Shown: positions 1-6,367 of the stretch, piece after piece
Numbering within the stretch: the stretch's first letter is position 1
How the letters are laid out: each line of letters opens with the position of its first letter
NCBI GenBank assembly: GCA_023461075.1
Contig: JAEWNY010000017.1
Span: 1-6,876, forward strand
Length of the DNA stretch: 6,876 bases
Direction: 5' to 3'
DNA from: Pseudomonadota bacterium
GTDB lineage: Bacteria; Pseudomonadota; Gammaproteobacteria; Xanthomonadales; Xanthomonadaceae
Program-made: the position numbers and the translations under genes
Notes under the pieces: generated by a model
What the model saw: the letters and a program-made list of their open reading frames with translations, nothing else
Told to the model about the DNA's origin: nothing
Database searches by the model: none

Positions 1-812
1 CGCCGGGTGGCGCGGCGCTTTCGCGCAAGCAGATCGATGAACTCACCGAGCACGCGAAGAAGTTCGGTGCCAAGGGCCTGGCATGGATGAAGGTGGAGGA
101 TGCGGGCAAGGGGCGCGAAGGCGTCAAATCGCCGATCGCCAAGTTCCTCGACGATGCCACGCTCGCTGCGCTCATCGAGGTGACCGACGCGGCTACGGGC
201 GATGCCGTGTTCTTCGGTGCGGCCGATGCCAGGACCGCGTCCGACTACATGGGCGCGTTGCGGCTGAAGCTGGGCAAGGACCTGGGTCTTGTCGAGGACG
301 GCTGGAAACCGCTGTGGGTCACCGATTTCCCGATGTTCGAATGGGACGAGGAGGCACAACGTCACGTCGCCCTGCATCATCCGTTCACCGCGCCGGCGGT
401 GGACCGCATCGACGACCTGCGAGCGAACGCCGGCAGCGCGGTGTCGCGCGGCTACGACATGGTGCTGAACGGCAACGAGATCGGTGGCGGTTCGATCCGC
501 ATCCATCGCCCGGAAATGCAGAGCGCGGTGTTCGACCTGCTCGGCATCGGCGCGGAGGAGCAGCAGGCGAAGTTCGGCTTCCTGCTGGATGCGCTGAAGT
601 ACGGCGCGCCGCCGCACGGCGGCATCGCCTTCGGCATCGATCGCATCGCCGCGCTGATGGCCGGCAGCGAATCGATCCGTGACGTCATCGCCTTCCCCAA
701 GACCACGGGCGCGCGATGCCTGATGACCGATGCGCCTTCGTCGATCGCCGACGCTCAGCTGGCCGAAGTACATGTGCGCGTGCGGGAGGTCGGAGGCGGC
801 GAGGCTGGTTGA
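1..812 (+). CDS. aspS: Aspartyl-tRNA synthetase, C-terminal part (5' end outside window)
   Basis: Class II aminoacyl-tRNA synthetase that charges tRNA-Asp with aspartate in the cytoplasm. Translation is open from base 3, giving about 269 residues, roughly the last 45% of a protein usually near 590 residues. It begins in the end of the bacterial GAD insertion domain (AKKFGAKGLAWMKVE) and continues into the catalytic core. Recognisable family blocks are WVTDFPMFEWDEE, LHHPFTAP, NGNEIGGGSIRIH, and motif 3 (GGIAFGIDRIAALM), with the ATP-binding arginine in GIDR at 633-644. The tail, IRDVIAFPKTTGARCLMTDAP, closely matches the usual AspRS C-terminus. The gene ends at TGA 810-812. I see no convincing terminator in the 116-bp gap that follows, only a 6-bp inverted repeat (852-857 with 874-879, 16-nt loop) without a T-run. 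Whether the enzyme is discriminating or non-discriminating cannot be judged, because the N-terminal anticodon-binding domain is missing. Confidence 0.98.
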   Translation, partial: PGGAALSRKQIDELTEHAKKFGAKGLAWMKVEDAGKGREGVKSPIAKFLDDATLAALIEVTDAATGDAVFFGAADARTASDYMGALRLKLGKDLGLVEDGWKPLWVTDFPMFEWDEEAQRHVALHHPFTAPAVDRIDDLRANAGSAVSRGYDMVLNGNEIGGGSIRIHRPEMQSAVFDLLGIGAEEQQAKFGFLLDALKYGAPPHGGIAFGIDRIAALMAGSESIRDVIAFPKTTGARCLMTDAPSSIADAQLAEVHVRVREVGGGEAG

Positions 813-917
813 TCCAACCTGCTTTCCGTCGCGAGTGGACAGCCTGTTCGACGCGCCGCCGCTCGCCATCCTAGGCGCGCCATCCGCAGCCTGCATCAAC
901 CGCCTTGCGCGGTAGTC

Positions 918-922
918 GGGAG
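918..922 (+). promoter_or_regulatory. Shine-Dalgarno site of the GNAT gene
   Basis: GGGAG lies six bases before the ATG at 929. It is the clearest ribosome-binding site in the window and decides the GNAT start in favour of ATG 929 over the in-frame TTG at 905, which would add eight residues. A 5-bp hairpin (ACCGC 899-903 with GCGGT 909-913) lies just upstream. Confidence 0.6.
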
Positions 923-928
923 AGAAAG

Positions 929-1441
929 ATGCAAATCCGTCGCGCCACCGCCGCCGATGCCGAAACGCTCGCCGCGCTCTCCATCGATACCTTCAAGGAG
1001 ACGTTCGCGCACTTGTACGCACCCGAAGACCTGCACAACTATCTGCGCGATACCTATTCGGGCGCGCAGTACCGTGAGGGACTCGACGAGCAGGGCAATG
1101 CCGCCTGGTTGCTTGAGGACGAGAATGCCAAGGCGATCGGGTATGCCTACGCCGGCCCGGCCAAGCTGCCCCATGCCGCAGTACAGGCGGGCGACATGGA
1201 GCTCAAGCGCCTGTACCTGCTGAAATCGTCGCAGAACGGCGGTTGGGGCGCGAAACTGTTTGCCGAAGTCGAAGCTTGGCTGCGCGCGAACGGCCCGGCC
1301 GCGATCTGGATCGGCGTGTGGAGCGGCAATCACGGCGCGCAACGTTTCTACGCGCGCCACGGTTACGACAAGGCCGGCGAATATCTGTATTCGGTCGGCG
1401 AGGCGCGGGACTTGGAATTCATCCTGCGCAAGCCCATCTGA
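929..1441 (+). CDS. GNAT-family N-acetyltransferase, PaiA-like
   Basis: A 170-residue single-domain GCN5-related acetyltransferase, predicted to move an acetyl group from acetyl-CoA to an amine. The N-terminus MQIRRATAADAETL is the usual GNAT beta1-alpha1 opening. The acetyl-CoA site (motif A) is strand ELKRLYLL (91-98) followed by the pyrophosphate loop SQNGGWG (101-107), which fits the Q-x-x-G-x-G/A rule loosely. IWIGVW (126-131) is beta5, and FYARHGY (140-146) is the usual C-terminal helix and strand. The blocks LSIDTFKETF, IWIGVW and the overall order resemble Bacillus PaiA, a spermidine/spermine acetyltransferase; this is a comparison from memory, so a polyamine substrate is only a suggestion. 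No signal peptide or membrane segment, so cytoplasmic. It lies 38 bp before the hydrolase gene and may share a transcript with it. Confidence 0.9.
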   Translation: MQIRRATAADAETLAALSIDTFKETFAHLYAPEDLHNYLRDTYSGAQYREGLDEQGNAAWLLEDENAKAIGYAYAGPAKLPHAAVQAGDMELKRLYLLKSSQNGGWGAKLFAEVEAWLRANGPAAIWIGVWSGNHGAQRFYARHGYDKAGEYLYSVGEARDLEFILRKPI

Positions 1442-1479
1442 TCGATGAGGCGGCCACGGGCCGCGCCACGCCGACAAAG

Positions 1480-2133
1480 ATGGCATCGAACCAACCCCGC
1501 GTCCTGCTGCTGCACGGCCTGTGGATGCATGCGCCGGCGATGCGCTGGTTCGCCACGCGCCTGAGCAGTCACGGTTTCGATGCGCGGGCGATCGGCTACT
1601 ACAGCGTGATGGAGGATACGGATCACGCGGTCGCGCGGATCGCGGCCGCATTGCGCGCTGCGCCGGGCACCCACGCGGTAGCCCACAGCCTGGGCGGATT
1701 GCTGGCATTGCGCGCGGCGGAACTGGCCGGCGCGCCGCTCGGTCGCATCGTCTGCCTCGGCACCCCGTTGGCCGGCAGCGCGGCCGCCGATGGCGTGGCC
1801 AGTCGGATTCCCGCAGGCGGCCGCTTCATTGGCCAGCACCTGTCGCTGTTGCTCGAAGGCGCGGGTGCACTGCCCGCCGATGTCGAGGTCGGGATGGTCG
1901 CGGGTTGCCGCCGGCGCGGCCTGGGCGGGGTGGTCGCGCGCTTCGATTGCGAGCACGACGGCACCGTGTCGATCGCCGAGACCCGCATCGACGGGCTGGC
2001 CGATCACGTCATCGTCGATGCCAGCCACAGTGGCCTGATCTTTTCCGATGCCGCGCTGGAACAGGCCGCGCATTTCCTCGGGCATGGCCGCTTCCTGCAC
2101 GAAGACGCGGGGCGGCCGCCCGGCATCGCTTAA
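1480..2133 (+). CDS. Small alpha/beta-hydrolase, probable esterase or lipase-like enzyme
   Basis: A 217-residue alpha/beta-hydrolase fold protein. RVLLLHGLWM (7-16) carries the HG of the oxyanion hole. The nucleophile elbow AHSLGG places the catalytic serine at residue 70. Asp160 in CEHDGTV and His183 in ASHSGL complete the triad, all in the expected order and spacing. CLGTPLAGS (92-100) is typical of the PGAP1/DUF676-like lipase branch. There is no signal peptide, so a cytoplasmic carboxylesterase, thioesterase or acyl-hydrolase role is possible, but the substrate cannot be read from sequence. ATG 1480 is the only ATG/GTG/TTG in frame after the GNAT stop and puts the first strand right at the N-terminus; no good Shine-Dalgarno precedes it. 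The gene sits between the GNAT gene and yebC. The stop codon TAA lies in an AT-rich patch (TAAAAT) that could serve the next gene. Confidence 0.9.
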   Translation: MASNQPRVLLLHGLWMHAPAMRWFATRLSSHGFDARAIGYYSVMEDTDHAVARIAAALRAAPGTHAVAHSLGGLLALRAAELAGAPLGRIVCLGTPLAGSAAADGVASRIPAGGRFIGQHLSLLLEGAGALPADVEVGMVAGCRRRGLGGVVARFDCEHDGTVSIAETRIDGLADHVIVDASHSGLIFSDAALEQAAHFLGHGRFLHEDAGRPPGIA

Positions 2134-2136
2134 AAT
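2131..2136 (+). promoter_or_regulatory. Possible -10 element for yebC
   Basis: TAAAAT, a rare AT-rich hexamer in this GC-rich window, overlaps the hydrolase stop and lies 29 bases before the yebC ATG, which suits a short leader. I find no recognisable -35 about 17 bases upstream (that stretch is pure G/C), so this is weak. Confidence 0.2.
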
Positions 2137-2165
2137 CCACGCTTTCCACAGCGAACGGTTGTCCC

Positions 2166-2882
2166 ATGGGTCGTGGTCCTTCCATCGAAGCCCGCAAGAA
2201 CGCGGTCGATGCCCAGCGCGGCAAGATCTTCACCAAGATCATCCGCGAGATTTCCGTCGCCGCGCGCGGCGGTGGCGGTGATCCCGCCGGCAACCCGCGC
2301 CTTCGCAGCGCGATCGACAAGGGCCTGTCGGTCAACATGTCCAAGGACGTGATCGAGCGCGCGATCAAGAAGGCGACCGGCGAGATGGAGGGCGTCGAAT
2401 ACGAGGAAATCCGCTACGAAGGCTACGCGCCCGGCGGCATCGCGATGATCGTCGACACGCTCACCGACAACCGCGTGCGCACCGTCGCCGACGTCCGCCA
2501 TGCCTTCGGAAAGTTCGGTGGCAACATGGGCACCGAAGGCTCGGTCGCCTTCATGTTCCGCAAGCTGGGCGTGCTGAGTTACGACGCAGGCGCCGACGAG
2601 GACGCGATCACCGAGGCGGCGATCGAGGCGGGTGCCGATGATGTCGCGGTCTACGACGATGGTGCGATCGACGTGCTGACTTCGCCCGAGGCCTACGCTG
2701 AAGTTAAGAAGGCGATGGAGTCGGCCGGCCTTCCGCCTGGCTTCGCCGAAGTGACCATGCGCGCCGACAACGACATCGCGGTGGCCGGCGAGGACGCCGA
2801 GAAGGTGCAGAAGCTGCTGGGCTGGCTCAACGACATGGACGATGTGCAGGCGGTCTACAGCAATGCCGAGCTGCCGGACTGA
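2166..2882 (+). CDS. yebC: YebC/TACO1-family protein
   Basis: A 238-residue, full-length member of the YebC/PmpR family (usual length 235-250). Conserved blocks in order: GRGPSIEARKN (2-12), KIFTKIIREI (20-29), GNPRLRSAIDKG (42-53), NMSKDVIERAIKKATG (57-72), YEGYAPGG (84-91), TDNRVRTVADVRHAF (100-114) and GGNMGTEGSVAFMF (118-131), then the acidic C-terminal domain. The family has long been annotated as a transcriptional regulator. More recent work on bacterial YebC and mitochondrial TACO1 points to the ribosome, helping translation through stalling motifs such as polyproline; I give both from memory. ATG 2166 is chosen because the family N-terminus starts there, although the frame stays open upstream. 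No clear Shine-Dalgarno is visible. The TGA stop overlaps the proposed CTG start of ruvC, suggesting translational coupling; yebC beside ruvC is a common bacterial arrangement. Confidence 0.97.
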   Translation: MGRGPSIEARKNAVDAQRGKIFTKIIREISVAARGGGGDPAGNPRLRSAIDKGLSVNMSKDVIERAIKKATGEMEGVEYEEIRYEGYAPGGIAMIVDTLTDNRVRTVADVRHAFGKFGGNMGTEGSVAFMFRKLGVLSYDAGADEDAITEAAIEAGADDVAVYDDGAIDVLTSPEAYAEVKKAMESAGLPPGFAEVTMRADNDIAVAGEDAEKVQKLLGWLNDMDDVQAVYSNAELPD

Positions 2883-3427
2883 GCACCATCGCCACTGCAA
2901 CCACCACCACCCGCATCCTCGGCATCGACCCCGGCTCGCAGCGCACCGGCGCGGGGATCATCGATGTCGCCCCCGATGGGCGAATGACCCACGTGTACCA
3001 CGCGCCACTCAGCCTGCTCGCTGCCGAGGACTTTCCGCAACGCCTGCGGCTGCTGCTGGATGGGCTCTGGGCCTTGATCGATGAATACCGTCCCGACGAA
3101 GTGGCCATCGAGGAAGTCTTCCTCGCGCGCAACGCAATGAGTGCGCTCAAGCTGGGCCAGGCGCGCGGTGCGGCGATCGCCGCCTGCGTGGCGCGCGACC
3201 TCAAGGTCGCCGAATACGCGGCGAAGGAAGTGAAGCTGGCCGTGGTCGGCAAGGGTGGCGCGGACAAGGCGCAGGTGCAGCACATGGTCGGGGTGATGTT
3301 GAACCTGAAAGGCAAATTGCAAGCCGATGCCGCCGATGCGCTGGCGGTCGCCATCACCCATGCGCATGTGCGCGCGAGTGCGGCGCGGCTGGGCGTGGGC
3401 GTGCGCCAGGCGTGGGGAAGGCGGTGA
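2879..3427 (+). CDS. ruvC: Crossover junction endodeoxyribonuclease RuvC, probable CTG start
   Basis: Holliday-junction resolvase that nicks four-way DNA junctions symmetrically as a dimer, working with RuvAB. All four catalytic acids are visible: Asp17 in ILGIDPGSQRTG, Glu78 in VAIEEVF, and Asp150 and Asp153 in ADAADALA, with spacing matching E. coli RuvC (D7, E66, D138, D141). Conserved ALKLGQARG and QVQHMVG are also present. The start is odd. Between the in-frame stop at 2705 and the ATG at 2984 I find no ATG, GTG or TTG, and starting at 2984 would remove the first catalytic Asp. The best candidate is CTG 2879, which overlaps the yebC TGA as CTGA, with a weak GAG eight bases upstream. This gives 182 residues, beginning STIATATTTT before RILGIDPG, against about 173 usually. 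The ending TGATG overlaps a small ORF. Identity is certain; the exact start is inferred. Confidence 0.93.
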   Translation: MSTIATATTTTRILGIDPGSQRTGAGIIDVAPDGRMTHVYHAPLSLLAAEDFPQRLRLLLDGLWALIDEYRPDEVAIEEVFLARNAMSALKLGQARGAAIAACVARDLKVAEYAAKEVKLAVVGKGGADKAQVQHMVGVMLNLKGKLQADAADALAVAITHAHVRASAARLGVGVRQAWGRR

Positions 3428-3486
3428 TGACGCGGTTCGTGCGTGGCTTTGCGGTGGTAGCGGCTTCGCGTCCGGCCGTGCGATGA
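3427..3486 (+). CDS. Possible 19-residue small ORF after ruvC
   Basis: ATG 3427 overlaps the ruvC stop by one base (TGATG), a typical termination-reinitiation junction. The predicted peptide is MTRFVRGFAVVAASRPAVR, basic with a short hydrophobic core. Its stop overlaps the next ORF as ATGA. No Shine-Dalgarno of its own is evident. It may be real, a remnant of a decayed gene, or chance in GC-rich DNA. I recognise no family. Confidence 0.15.
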   Translation: MTRFVRGFAVVAASRPAVR

Positions 3487-3680
3487 CCGCGCCCCGTGAC
3501 CACTCAGGCTACGCGTCCTGCTTCGATTCGCGGACGCACGCCGTCCTTGGCGCGCTTCACGGGACCCGGTCATCGCCCGACCTGCACGTCGGATACTTTT
3601 CATCCCTGCCTTCGCCCCTCCTGCATCACGACCGCGCCGACCTTCGCACGAAGCATTTTTCGGCGATGATGAACGCATGA
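3483..3680 (+). CDS. Possible 65-residue small ORF filling the ruvC-ruvA gap
   Basis: This ORF starts at ATG 3483, inside ATGA with the stop of the preceding small ORF, and ends at TGA 3678-3680, inside ATGA with the ruvA start. By my hand count, G+C rises from about 52% at codon position 2 to 63% at position 1 and 77% at position 3. That order is the one expected for coding DNA in a GC-rich genome, although position 3 is lower than is usual for a conserved gene in such genomes. The peptide is rich in His, Ser and Arg, has no clear membrane segment, and matches no family I recognise. No Shine-Dalgarno precedes it. It could be a lineage-specific small protein, a translated leader that couples ruvA to ruvC, or noise. 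Confidence 0.22.
   Translation: MTAPRDHSGYASCFDSRTHAVLGALHGTRSSPDLHVGYFSSLPSPLLHHDRADLRTKHFSAMMNA
3513..3592 (+). other. Cluster of short inverted repeats in the ruvC-ruvA gap
   Basis: GCGTCC (3513-3518) can pair with GGACGC (3532-3537). The same GGACG (3532-3536) can instead pair with CGTCC (3542-3546) around a 5-base loop, so the two hairpins exclude each other. Further on, CCGAC (3577-3581) pairs with GTCGG (3588-3592) around a 6-base loop and is followed by ATACTTTTC, a weak resemblance to an intrinsic terminator. Stems are only 5-6 bp, so chance is quite possible. Confidence 0.2.
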
Positions 3681-4264
3681 TCGGAAGACTCAAAGGCACC
3701 CTCATCCACAAGCAGCCGCCGTGGCTGGTGATCGACGTGCACGGCGTCGGCTACGAGCTTGAGGCGCCGATGAGCACCTTCTACGACCTGCCCGAGGTCG
3801 GCGGCGAAGTCTCGCTGTTCACCCACTACGCGCAGAAGGAAGACAGCGTCTCGCTCTACGGCTTCCTGAGCGAGGCCGAGCGCCGTCTGTTCCGCGACGT
3901 GCAGAAGGTCAGCGGCATCGGCGCGAAGATCGCGCTGGCGGTGCTCTCGGGTGTCTCGGTCAGCGATTTCGCGCGGCTGGTGCAGACCAGCGACGTCACC
4001 GCCTTGACGCGCATCCCCGGCATCGGCAAGAAGACCGCCGAACGCATGGTGGTGGAACTGCGCGATCGTGCCGCCGACCTGACCGGCGGTCCCGCCGCGG
4101 CGATGCCCGGACAGGCGCTCGATGCCTTGTCCGAAGCCATAATCGCCCTGCAGCAGCTGGGCTACAAACCGGCCGAAGCCGAACGCATGGCGAAGAAGGT
4201 GGCGGCCGAGGGCGACGGCCCGGAGGCGATCATCCGCAAGGCCCTGCAACAGGCCCTGCGATAG
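3677..4264 (+). CDS. ruvA: Holliday junction branch-migration protein RuvA
   Basis: A 195-residue, full-length RuvA, which binds the four-way junction as one or two tetramers and loads the RuvB motor. The N-terminal OB-fold (1-62) begins MIGRLKGTL and holds the acidic pin Glu55-Asp56 in KEDSVSLYGF, at the same numbering as E. coli. Two helix-hairpin-helix motifs follow: VSGIGAK (78-84) and IPGIGKKTAERM (113-124). After a linker rich in Ala, Gly and Pro (about 134-146) comes the RuvB-binding domain III, ALSEAIIALQQLGYKPAEAE (150-169) to the end. ATG 3677 fits the family start exactly; it lies in ATGA overlapping the stop of an upstream ORF, and no strong Shine-Dalgarno is visible, so translation may depend on coupling. 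I see neither an E. coli-type LexA box (CTG-N10-CAG) nor a TTAG-N6-TACTA site upstream, so SOS control cannot be shown. Confidence 0.98.
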   Translation: MIGRLKGTLIHKQPPWLVIDVHGVGYELEAPMSTFYDLPEVGGEVSLFTHYAQKEDSVSLYGFLSEAERRLFRDVQKVSGIGAKIALAVLSGVSVSDFARLVQTSDVTALTRIPGIGKKTAERMVVELRDRAADLTGGPAAAMPGQALDALSEAIIALQQLGYKPAEAERMAKKVAAEGDGPEAIIRKALQQALR

Positions 4265-4271
4265 GCGTACC

Positions 4272-4310
4272 ATGCGCGGCTTGAGCGGTCCCGGGCACTG
4301 CAGACGATGA
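4272..4310 (+). promoter_or_regulatory. Possible 12-codon leader ORF overlapping the kup start
   Basis: ATG 4272 opens a 12-codon frame (MRGLSGPGHCRR) whose TGA 4308-4310 overlaps the kup ATG as ATGA. An AGG (4263-4265) lies six bases before this ATG, a better spacing than anything in front of kup itself. It may couple kup translation to the upstream gene, or may be chance. Confidence 0.22.
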
Positions 4311-6229
4311 ACGCAAAACCCGCCCATGCATCGGGCGACGAGGGCCAACCTGGCCATCACCATCCGCAGGTGGGTCTGCCCGGTTTGCTGGTCGGCGCGA
4401 TCGGGGTGGTGTTCGGCGACATCGGCACCAGCCCGCTGTACACGCTGAAGGAAGCGTTCTCGCCACACTACGGCCTGACCGCCAACCACGACACCGTGCT
4501 CGGCATCCTTTCGCTGGTGTTCTGGTCGTTGATGCTGATCGTGACGGTCAAGTACGTCACCATCATCATGCGCGCCGACAACGACGGCGAAGGCGGCATC
4601 ATGGCGCTGATGGCGCTGGCCCAGCGCACCCTCCCCAAGGGGTCCAAATCGGCCTATGCGGTCGGCATCCTCGGCATCTTCGGCGCCTCGCTGTTCTTCG
4701 GTGACGGCGTGATCACACCGGCCATCTCGGTGCTGTCGGCGCTGGAAGGCATCGAAGTCGCTGCGCCCAGCCTGCATGCGTGGATCGTGCCGATCTCGGT
4801 GCTGGTGTTGCTGGCGTTGTTCGTCAGCCAGCGCTTCGGCACCGAAATCGTGGGCAAGGTGTTCGGGCCGATCACCATCCTCTGGTTCGCCTCGCTGGCA
4901 GCGTTGGGCGTGATGAACCTGCTGCACGACCTTGAAGTGCTGAAGGCGTTCAACCCGATGTGGGCAGCACGCTTCTTCATGGAGCACGGCTGGCACGGCA
5001 TCTTCATCCTGGGCGCGGTGGTGCTGGCGGTGACCGGCGGCGAGGCGCTGTATACCGACATGGGACATTTCGGTGCCCGCCCGATCCGCCTGTCCTGGTA
5101 TTTCTTCGTGTTGCCGGCCTTGATGCTGAACTACCTGGGCCAGGGCGCGCTGGTGCTGGAGAACCCGCAGGCGATCCAGAATCCGTTCTACGTCGGCGTC
5201 CCGGAGTGGGCACGCTGGCCGATGATCACGCTCGCCACCGCGGCGACCGTGATCGCCTCGCAGGCGGTGATCACCGGCGCGTTTTCGGTCTCCCGCCAAG
5301 CGATGTTGCTCGGCTACATCCCGCGCATGCGCATCACCCATACCTCGCGCAGCACCATCGGCCAGATCTACATCCCCGGCGTCAACTGGATGCTGATGGT
5401 GCTGGTGATCGGACTGGTGCTGACCTTCCGCACCTCGACCAACCTGGCGGTGGCCTATGGCATCTCGGTGTCGATGACGATGCTGATCGACACCCTGTTG
5501 TTGGCGCTGGTGGCGACGAAACTGTGGCCTGGGCATCGGCGCTGGGTGCTGCCGCTGTGCGTGCTGTTCTTCTTCATCGAACTGGCCTTCGTGATCGCCA
5601 ACGGTGCCAAGATCCTGCAGGGCGCGTGGTTCCCGGTGGTGCTCGGCCTGATCTTGTTCACCCTGCTGCGCACCTGGCGCCGCGGCCGGGAGTTGCTGCG
5701 CGCGGAAATCCAGAAGGAAGGCATCCAGCTCGACAGCTTCCTGCCCGGGCTGATGCTGTCTCCGCCTGTGCGTGTGCCGGGCACCGCGGTGTTCATGACC
5801 GCCGACAAGGGCGTGGTGCCGCATGCATTGCTTCACAACCTCAAGCACAACAAGGTCCTGCACGAGCGCAATGTATTCCTCACCGTGGAGACATCCACGC
5901 TGCCCTACATCGGACACGACCAGCGGATGCGGGTGTCGACCATTGGAGACGACTTCCATCGCGTTGTGCTGAAGTACGGTTTCATGGAAACGCCGGACGT
6001 GCCGCAGGCGCTGATGGAATCCTGCGACCACTGCGACCTGATCTTCGATCCGATGGAAACGACTTACTTCGCGAGCCGCGAGACCATTGTCGCCAGCGCG
6101 CACCGCGGCATGCCGGTCTGGCGCGACAAGCTGTTCGCGCTCATGCATCGCAATGCGGCACCGGCCACCGGGTTCTTCCGCATCCCCGGCAACCGGCTGG
6201 TGGAGTTGGGTGCGCAGGTGCAGATCTGA
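4307..6229 (+). CDS. kup: Kup-family low-specificity potassium transporter
   Basis: A 640-residue inner-membrane K+ uptake protein (K+/H+ symport in the family; E. coli Kup is 622 residues). A His-rich hydrophilic N-terminus (1-22) precedes TM1, with the signature GVVFGDIGTSPLYTLKEAF (33-51). About twelve hydrophobic segments follow, roughly 24-44, 62-88, 115-146, 160-175, 185-205, 230-248, 262-283, 304-328, 360-376, 380-402, 412-430 and 437-456. Asp38, Asp133 (FFGDGVITPA) and Glu246 (GEALYTDMGHF) align with the acidic residues D23, E116 and E229 of E. coli Kup, by recalled alignment. The cytoplasmic C-terminal domain (457-640) contains SPPVRVPGTAVFMT and HNLKHNKVLHERNVFL and ends VELGAQVQI, like E. 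coli. No frameshift. ATG 4307 is the only sensible start; its Shine-Dalgarno is poor. It lies 42 bp after ruvA, between two recombination genes with which it has no known functional tie. Confidence 0.98.
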   Translation: MNAKPAHASGDEGQPGHHHPQVGLPGLLVGAIGVVFGDIGTSPLYTLKEAFSPHYGLTANHDTVLGILSLVFWSLMLIVTVKYVTIIMRADNDGEGGIMALMALAQRTLPKGSKSAYAVGILGIFGASLFFGDGVITPAISVLSALEGIEVAAPSLHAWIVPISVLVLLALFVSQRFGTEIVGKVFGPITILWFASLAALGVMNLLHDLEVLKAFNPMWAARFFMEHGWHGIFILGAVVLAVTGGEALYTDMGHFGARPIRLSWYFFVLPALMLNYLGQGALVLENPQAIQNPFYVGVPEWARWPMITLATAATVIASQAVITGAFSVSRQAMLLGYIPRMRITHTSRSTIGQIYIPGVNWMLMVLVIGLVLTFRTSTNLAVAYGISVSMTMLIDTLLLALVATKLWPGHRRWVLPLCVLFFFIELAFVIANGAKILQGAWFPVVLGLILFTLLRTWRRGRELLRAEIQKEGIQLDSFLPGLMLSPPVRVPGTAVFMTADKGVVPHALLHNLKHNKVLHERNVFLTVETSTLPYIGHDQRMRVSTIGDDFHRVVLKYGFMETPDVPQALMESCDHCDLIFDPMETTYFASRETIVASAHRGMPVWRDKLFALMHRNAAPATGFFRIPGNRLVELGAQVQI

Positions 6230-6292
6230 GACAGGGCATTCTTGGGGCGGCCTTCAATGCAGCGGCTCAGCTTGCCCATCCTGCTCGCCGAC

Positions 6293-6312
6293 GGCGGCCG
6301 TTGATGGCCGCC
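6293..6312 (+). other. Strong hairpin between kup and ruvB, possible terminator or mRNA-end stabiliser
   Basis: GGCGGCC (6293-6299) and GGCCGCC (6306-6312) form a perfect 7-bp all-G/C stem around a 6-base loop. No T-run follows on + and none on the opposite strand, so it does not meet the intrinsic-terminator rule. It may protect the kup mRNA 3' end or help Rho-dependent termination. A second, weaker hairpin (CCACC 6327-6331 with GGTGG 6339-6343) follows. Confidence 0.4.
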
Positions 6313-6361
6313 TCTGCATCGAAAAGCCACCCCAGGCCGGTGGAGAGGTCCGCTTCCCGGC

Positions 6362-6367
6362 CATAAT
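6362..6367 (+). promoter_or_regulatory. Possible -10 element for ruvB
   Basis: CATAAT ends six bases before the ruvB ATG, so a transcript started from it would begin at or next to the start codon (leaderless). No good -35 lies 17 bases upstream (GGTGGA), so support is weak. The same bases hold ATG GCG GCA TGA (6366-6377), a 3-codon ORF ending in ATGA on the ruvB start. Confidence 0.2.

Noticed and set aside
852..879. Inverted repeat CGCGCC/GGCGCG after aspS as a terminator
   Set aside because: A 6-bp stem with a 16-base loop and no T-run is too weak to call.
730..915. A 61-codon + frame across the aspS end and the following gap
   Set aside because: It overlaps aspS in another frame, has no ribosome-binding site, and its sequence resembles no protein family.
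896..2100. Long - strand frames across the GNAT and hydrolase genes
   Set aside because: They are antisense to genes with intact active-site motifs and show no domain of their own.
2110..2121. Palindrome GGGCGGCCGCCC at the end of the hydrolase gene
   Set aside because: It has no loop, so it makes a poor hairpin, no T-run follows, and it lies in codons; short G/C palindromes are common in this composition.
1521..2165. Upstream extension of the yebC frame through the hydrolase gene
   Set aside because: The extension is Arg/Ala/Gly/Pro-rich shadow sequence over a real hydrolase, and the YebC family N-terminus begins exactly at ATG 2166.
2984..3427. ruvC starting at ATG 2984
   Set aside because: It would drop the conserved RILGIDPGS motif with the first catalytic aspartate, which is encoded intact upstream in the same frame.
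3428..3676. LexA/SOS box upstream of ruvA
   Set aside because: No CTG-N10-CAG and no TTAG-N6-TACTA pattern was found by eye.
3626..6148. An 840-codon open frame on the - strand across ruvA and kup
   Set aside because: It lies wholly antisense to two clearly conserved genes. Its predicted protein is a low-complexity His/Gln/Arg/Asp-rich chain with no domain, as expected from reading GC-rich coding DNA backwards.
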